Below are positions 7,301-11,226 of a stretch of 11,226 bases of DNA, one piece after another. A program made the position numbers and the translations under genes. The notes beneath the pieces were generated by a model that did no database searches, was not told the DNA's origin, and saw nothing but the letters and a program-made list of their open reading frames with translations. Within the stretch, counting starts at the first letter, position 1, and the number at the start of each line of letters is the position of its first letter. The DNA is from Verrucomicrobiota bacterium (GTDB lineage Bacteria; Verrucomicrobiota; Verrucomicrobiia; Chthoniobacterales; UBA10450), in NCBI GenBank assembly GCA_003218815.1, contig QHON01000166.1, forward strand, positions 1-11,226, written 5' to 3'.

Positions 7301-7792
7301 TTAGAGCTTGGGGGCGTGCATCATAAGCACGGCGATCATGCTCCCAAGAAATACGAGTAGCACGATTGCCGAGCCGACGAACATTGCGGTGCGAGTTGGG
7401 TCCTTCTGAGCTTTCTGGCGGGGGAATGGGGAAGCGTTGGCAAAACCGGACGGGACTGCGCTCGATTCCGCCGGATGGGCTTTAATTTGCTCGAGTTGAG
7501 GCAACGGGCGCGAGCCGCTTGCCTCCGGTTCGTACCGCGCTTCGACTGCTCCAAATCGGATCCTATCATCGAAGCGCAGCGCCGTTTCTGCAGTTGGGAT
7601 GCCGTTGACGCGTGTGCCATTGGTTGAATCGAGATCTTTTAGTCGATACGTCTCGCCGACAAGCTGCAACTGAGCGTGATGACTTGAAACCGACGAATCG
7701 CGAATAACGATCATGTTATCCGGGGCGCGCCCGATCGTGATCAGATCTCCGAGGAGTTCATGCGCGGTTCCGCTAATAACTAACCTGGGCAT
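7301..7792 (-). CDS. FHA-domain protein with a C-terminal membrane anchor
   Basis: A 163-residue protein. An N-terminal FHA (phosphothreonine-binding) domain spans about 1-90, with ITIGRAPDN (19-26 region; G21, R22), the S36-x-x-H39 pair in VSSHHAQL, and DLDSTNGTRVNG (53-64; S56, N58, G59). These are the standard phosphopeptide-contact positions. A Pro/Ser/Ala-rich linker (about 90-135) leads to one hydrophobic helix (about 137-158) and a five-residue end, so the FHA domain probably faces the cytoplasm in a tail-anchored arrangement. FHA domains dock onto proteins phosphorylated by Ser/Thr kinases; no kinase is in the window. ATG at 7790-7792 is chosen over a TTG at 7816 because AGGA lies 7 bases before it. 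It begins the minus-strand cluster with the 35-residue ORF, HAD and STAS genes, and is divergent from lepA. Confidence 0.88.
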   Translation of the reverse strand: MPRLVISGTAHELLGDLITIGRAPDNMIVIRDSSVSSHHAQLQLVGETYRLKDLDSTNGTRVNGIPTAETALRFDDRIRFGAVEARYEPEASGSRPLPQLEQIKAHPAESSAVPSGFANASPFPRQKAQKDPTRTAMFVGSAIVLLVFLGSMIAVLMMHAPKL

Positions 7793-7799
7793 ATTGTTA

Positions 7800-7803
7800 T
7801 CCT
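7800..7803 (-). promoter_or_regulatory. Ribosome binding site of the FHA gene
   Basis: AGGA on the minus strand, 7 bases before the ATG at 7790-7792. It is one of the few recognisable Shine-Dalgarno sequences in the window, and it decides the start against an in-frame TTG eight codons upstream. Confidence 0.6.
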
Positions 7804-7830
7804 GAACAATAGTCAAGGATCCCAGGGTCG

Positions 7831-7901
7831 TGCAAGCTTCTGGCTTGCAACCCGCTTAGATACATGCGGGTCGCTTGTGCTAGTTATGCTCTGCCAGCAT
7901 A
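7831..7901. repeat. Cluster of three stem-loops upstream of lepA (REP-like palindromes)
   Basis: Three inverted repeats follow each other. TGCAAGC (7831-7837) pairs with GCTTGCA (7843-7849) over a 5-base loop. ACCCGC (7850-7855) pairs with GCGGGT (7866-7871) over 10 bases and abuts the first. TATGCT (7885-7890) pairs with AGCATA (7896-7901) over 5 bases, ending 11 bases before the lepA ATG. The cluster fills most of the divergent FHA/lepA gap. The first two resemble small GC-rich palindromes dispersed in intergenic regions of many genomes. The third would sit at the ribosome entry site if the lepA transcript begins upstream of it. No T-run follows any stem, so they are poor terminators. Confidence 0.55.
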
Positions 7902-7912
7902 GTGCGGCTCTC

Positions 7913-9709
7913 ATGGCCATTGAGCTCACGCGCAATTTTTGCATCATCGCTCATATCGATCACGGCAAAACGACATTGTCCGATCGATTGCTCGAGTCCA
8001 CGGGCACGATCCACGAGCGCGAGAAGCAGGACCAATTGCTCGACTCGATGGATTTGGAGCGCGAGCGGGGGATTACAATCAAAGCCCATCCAGTGACGAT
8101 GCGCTACACGAGTGAGTCGGGTGAAACGTATCGGCTCAACCTGCTCGACACCCCGGGGCATGTCGATTTTGCATATGAGGTTTCGCGCAGTCTCGCGGCG
8201 TGCGAAGGCGCGCTGTTAATTGTTGACGCGGCGCAGGGAGTTGAGGCGCAAACCGTGGCGAATGTTCATCTAGCCCACAAGCAGGGGCTGACGATTGTTC
8301 CGATCATTAACAAAATCGATCTGCCGAATGCCGATCTACCTGCCGTCCACCGGCAATTGGAAGAAATCCTCGCGATCCCTTCCGAGGAAGCAATCGAGGC
8401 GAGCGCGAAGATGGGAATCGGTATTGGGGAAATCCTTGAGGGGATTGTGAAGCGAATTCCGCCGCCGCAAAAACCGGCGGATGAAACTTTGCGGGCCCTC
8501 GTGTTTGACTCAGTGTTCGACGTTTATCGCGGTGTGGTTGGCTACGTGCGCGTCGTTTCCGGAACGATGGAAGCAAATCACGCGATCACATTAATGAGCA
8601 ACAACGCCCGTTATGAGATTAAGGAGGTCGGCGTGTTTACCCCGAAGATGCTCATGCAGCCGAAGCTCAGTCCCGGGGACGTCGGTTATTTCATCGCGAA
8701 CATCAAAACCACTGCCGATATGAAAATCGGTGACACTATCACCGACCAACGTCGTCCCGCGCGCGATCCGTTGCCAGGTTTTCAGGAAATTCACCCGATG
8801 GTGTTCAGCGGAATTTATCCGATTAACACCGGCGATTTCGAACATCTAAAGGTCGCAATCGGGAAGCTGCGGCTGAACGATGCCGCATTTATTTACACGC
8901 CGGAAAGTTCCGTCGCGCTCGGATTCGGGTTTCGCTGCGGATTCCTCGGTTTGCTCCACATGGAGATTATCCAGGAACGGCTTCGACGTGAGTACGACAT
9001 GGACATCATCGCGACGAGCCCAAGCGTGGTCTACGAAGTTCTGACAACGCGGGGCGAAAAACTTTTGATCGATAATCCGGCGCACCTGCCCAATCCGAGC
9101 GTGATCGAGGAACTCCGGGAGCCGATCGTAAAGGCGTACGTACTTTGCCCGAATGAAAATATTGGTGACATTTTGCAATTAATTCTTGAGAAGCGCGGCC
9201 AAATGGATCACACCGAGTCGCTCGACACACGTCGGGTGATGTTGCATTGCGAACTCCCGCTCAATGAGATTCTTGTTGATTTTAACGATAAGATCAAAAG
9301 CATTACCCGCGGCTACGGCTCGATGGATTACGAGCACGCCGGTTATCGTCCGGCCAAGTTGGTGAAACTCGATTTGCTCGTGAATGGGGAACCAGTGGAT
9401 GCCTTTTCGACGATTGTTCACAAAGATCGCGCAGAGGCGAGGGGACGCCAGCTCGCGGCCAAATTAAAAGAAGTGATTCCGCGCCAGCTTTACCAAGTCG
9501 CCATCCAGGCAGCGATTGGTGGGAAAATTATTGCGCGCGAGAGCGTTTCGGCATTACGAAAAAACGTAACTGCCAAATGCTATGGCGGCGATATCACGCG
9601 GAAGCGGAAATTGCTTGAGAAACAAAAAGAAGGAAAAAAACGAATGAAGAGCATTGGCAAAATCAATATTCCGCAGGAAGCGTTCATCGAGGTGTTGAAG
9701 GCGCAATGA
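7913..9709 (+). CDS. lepA: Elongation factor 4 (LepA), translational GTPase
   Basis: The 598 residues match LepA's usual length of about 600. The GTPase domain has G1 AHIDHGKT (13-20), G2 RGITIKA (52-58), G3 DTPGH (79-83) and G4 NKID (133-136). It is followed by the EF-G-like domain II (VFDSVFDVYRGVVGYVRVVSG), domains III and V, and the LepA-specific C-terminal domain with CYGGDITRKRKLLEKQKEGK and RMKSIGKINIPQEAF, which is diagnostic. LepA binds ribosomes and is implicated in back-translocation and in initiation or 30S assembly. ATG at 7913-7915 is chosen: it gives the family's short N-terminus before RNFCIIAHIDHGKTT, whereas an ATG-containing frame from 7877 would add 12 residues through the stem-loop region. 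No clear Shine-Dalgarno. lepB follows after 60 bp, as in the E. coli lepA-lepB operon. Confidence 0.97.
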   Translation: MAIELTRNFCIIAHIDHGKTTLSDRLLESTGTIHEREKQDQLLDSMDLERERGITIKAHPVTMRYTSESGETYRLNLLDTPGHVDFAYEVSRSLAACEGALLIVDAAQGVEAQTVANVHLAHKQGLTIVPIINKIDLPNADLPAVHRQLEEILAIPSEEAIEASAKMGIGIGEILEGIVKRIPPPQKPADETLRALVFDSVFDVYRGVVGYVRVVSGTMEANHAITLMSNNARYEIKEVGVFTPKMLMQPKLSPGDVGYFIANIKTTADMKIGDTITDQRRPARDPLPGFQEIHPMVFSGIYPINTGDFEHLKVAIGKLRLNDAAFIYTPESSVALGFGFRCGFLGLLHMEIIQERLRREYDMDIIATSPSVVYEVLTTRGEKLLIDNPAHLPNPSVIEELREPIVKAYVLCPNENIGDILQLILEKRGQMDHTESLDTRRVMLHCELPLNEILVDFNDKIKSITRGYGSMDYEHAGYRPAKLVKLDLLVNGEPVDAFSTIVHKDRAEARGRQLAAKLKEVIPRQLYQVAIQAAIGGKIIARESVSALRKNVTAKCYGGDITRKRKLLEKQKEGKKRMKSIGKINIPQEAFIEVLKAQ

Positions 9710-9769
9710 AGATACGAGGCGAAAACGATTAACTAACACCGAAGATCTAGCATCCAGAAACACCCATCA

Positions 9770-10861
9770 ATGTTTACGAGCCGTTACGTCAAGCACAGCA
9801 GATTGCTCTTGCGGCATGCTCAAAAATATCTGCGCTACAAGAAGGATCTGCTCAGTGCGTCTAGCCGGGAAGAGATAGTCACCGGAATAGATAGCCTCCG
9901 CGCCGCGTTACGTGAGCGCGATCACGAGAGGATACAAGACAGAGCAGAAGCGCTCGATAAAACATTACACAAACTGACGCCCGTAAACTGGGAATCTCAC
10001 TGGCGAGAAAATTGTGAGGTAATCTTGGTCGCGATTGTGGTAGCAGTCGGCATTCGCTCTTATTTCTTGCAGCCGTTCAAGATTCCCACCGGCTCGATGC
10101 AGCCGACCCTCAACGGAATTATTGGTCATCCCAGCACCGCGCCGGTGCCGAACATACTGCGCCAGATCGCGGACTTCATTATTCTCGGCCGCAATTACAT
10201 CGACGTCGTCTCGCGTCAGGACGATCAGGTTTTGCAGATCGCGCAGAAAAAATTCTTTTTCTTCTTCACATTTTCACGACTGATTTGCCAGCAGCAAAAT
10301 TTTCTGGTTTACGCGCCGCCTGAGACGCTCAGTCACGATTTCAACGTTTTCCCTGGCCGCCTTTATCACCGAGATGAGATTATTGCCAGGGGCGCAGTGG
10401 ACACAGGGGATCAGGTCTTTGTCGACAAGTTTAGCTATAACTTTGTTAAGCCACACCGTGGCGATGTTTTCGTCTTTCGAACAAATCATATTTTCGGGAT
10501 TCGGGAAGACCCGGAAACCGGATCGCCATTTTACATCAAGCGATTGGCCGGCCTGCCGGGAGATGACTTGCGGATCGATCCACCATTTCTCTACATCGAT
10601 GGAAAAATCGCGGAGGGTTTTGGTTTTGCGCGGGTGATGGCGGCGAAGCTGCCGTATCGCGGCTATGCCTCGGGCCGGGATTATCTGGCGGAGCCGGATC
10701 GTTCTTTTGCCGTACCAGAAACTGGTTATTTCGCTCTTGGTGACAACAGCTACAACAGCTACGATAGCCGCTACTGGGGCCCTGTTCCGGAAGAAAACCT
10801 CGTCGGACGCGGGTTGTTCGTATACTGGCCGTTCAACCGGCACTGGGGTTTAATTCGTTAG
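9770..10861 (+). CDS. lepB: Signal peptidase I (LepB) with a large insertion after the catalytic-serine box
   Basis: A 363-residue S26-family protease that removes signal peptides from exported proteins at the outer face of the inner membrane. Residues 1-80 are a charged, helix-rich cytoplasmic extension. One membrane segment (about 82-101) runs straight into box B, FKIPTGSMQPTL, with nucleophile S109. Box C is GDQVFVDKFSY (213-223), box D YIKRLAGLPGD (255-265) with general base K257, and box E GDNSYNSYDSRYWGP (324-338). The catalytic Ser/Lys pair is therefore intact. In E. coli LepB, box C follows box B almost directly; here about 98 residues (115-212) intervene, including KKFFFFFTFSR (160-170). 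Box E has Y where D is common. The gene follows lepA by 60 bp on the same strand, without a visible terminator between them or a clear Shine-Dalgarno. Confidence 0.95.
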   Translation: MFTSRYVKHSRLLLRHAQKYLRYKKDLLSASSREEIVTGIDSLRAALRERDHERIQDRAEALDKTLHKLTPVNWESHWRENCEVILVAIVVAVGIRSYFLQPFKIPTGSMQPTLNGIIGHPSTAPVPNILRQIADFIILGRNYIDVVSRQDDQVLQIAQKKFFFFFTFSRLICQQQNFLVYAPPETLSHDFNVFPGRLYHRDEIIARGAVDTGDQVFVDKFSYNFVKPHRGDVFVFRTNHIFGIREDPETGSPFYIKRLAGLPGDDLRIDPPFLYIDGKIAEGFGFARVMAAKLPYRGYASGRDYLAEPDRSFAVPETGYFALGDNSYNSYDSRYWGPVPEENLVGRGLFVYWPFNRHWGLIR

Positions 10862-10878
10862 GCCGATATTTCTCCGGC

Positions 10879-11226
10879 ATGGTATCGAGCCTCCCGCGAG
10901 TATATGCTCTGCTTGGGCTCTGCGGTGGATACGTCTTGCTGATGTTTTTTAATCCGGTGCGGCAATCGCTCGGCGATGGTTTTCGGTGCATCGGACGCTT
11001 TAAACGTATCTGGCTTACCTTTGCCCTTCTTGGGTTCGGTTACTTCGTTTTCCAATTTGCCACTTTTACGCCCATCCGAACTTCGGCCGATCTGGACCTG
11101 AACCAGGTCATCTCGTTCCCGAATTGGTACTGGCCAAGATTTGTAGAGATATGGAGAGAAACGCCGTTGCCCGCGCTGGAAGGGGTGGCCGGAATTTTCG
11201 ACAACGCGACCACCACTTATCCGCTT
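10879..11226 (+). CDS. Unrecognised membrane protein, 3'-truncated by window edge
   Basis: An open frame of 116 codons runs from ATG 10879-10881 to the window end without a stop, 17 bp after lepB on the same strand. Two hydrophobic segments are visible, about 8-25 (YALLGLCGGYVLLMFF) and 44-62 (IWLTFALLGFGYFVFQFA), joined by a short basic loop (RCIGRFKR), which suggests a cytoplasmic loop between them. The next part is aromatic-rich and probably periplasmic (ISFPNWYWPRFVEIWRETPLP). I do not recognise the family. Its closeness to lepB suggests co-transcription, but lepB neighbours vary and no function follows from that. The minus-strand frame across the same bases (10858-11055) is short and highly charged and looks like a shadow. 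The start could lie elsewhere, since the frame is open upstream into lepB. Confidence 0.7.
   Translation, partial: MVSSLPRVYALLGLCGGYVLLMFFNPVRQSLGDGFRCIGRFKRIWLTFALLGFGYFVFQFATFTPIRTSADLDLNQVISFPNWYWPRFVEIWRETPLPALEGVAGIFDNATTTYPL

Noticed and set aside
7877..7912. Longer LepA start adding 12 residues
   Set aside because: The extra residues are unlike LepA N-termini and are encoded across the third stem-loop; ATG 7913 gives the usual family length.
10274..10843. 189-codon minus-strand frame
   Set aside because: It is antisense to the conserved boxes C-E of LepB; composition looks like a shadow frame.

Overview
The window looks like a chromosomal piece of a Gram-negative bacterium, most probably of the Verrucomicrobiota (Chthoniobacterales-like soil lineages). 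That placement rests on my memory of what these families look like in that phylum, mainly the MsbA type and the LepB with a large internal insertion; no search was possible. Gene density is high, gaps are short, and I see no tRNA, rRNA, CRISPR array, transposase or phage gene.

Left block (1-4899, minus strand): an envelope-glycan gene set, read right to left. It holds a family-4-type glycosyltransferase, a family-9 (heptosyltransferase-like) glycosyltransferase, an MsbA-type ABC exporter whose start overlaps the previous stop (ATGA), and a PHP-domain metal phosphoesterase cut by the left edge. A second family-4 glycosyltransferase (4955-6085, plus strand), resembling the LPS-core enzyme WaaG, is transcribed divergently. 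Together these suggest assembly of an LPS core or lipid-linked glycan on the inner leaflet, with MsbA flipping the lipid-anchored product. The divergent gap contains a perfect 9-bp inverted repeat.

Middle block (6043-7792, minus strand): a compact cluster in the order FHA-domain membrane protein, a 35-residue unrecognised ORF, a HAD-family phosphatase, and a STAS anti-sigma-factor-antagonist protein. The last gene overlaps the convergent glycosyltransferase by 43 bp. Spacing suggests one transcript. FHA and STAS domains both belong to phospho-dependent signalling, but no kinase or anti-sigma factor is visible here.

Right block (7913-11226, plus strand): lepA (elongation factor 4), then lepB (signal peptidase I), the same order as in E. 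coli, then the start of a membrane protein cut by the right edge. Upstream of lepA sit three consecutive stem-loops in about 70 bp. LepB carries an approximately 98-residue insertion directly after its catalytic-serine box.

Most of the window is ordinary housekeeping and envelope content. The points most worth a second look are the LepB insertion, the small ORF in the FHA/HAD/STAS cluster, the stem-loop cluster before lepA, and the inverted repeat between the divergent glycosyltransferases.
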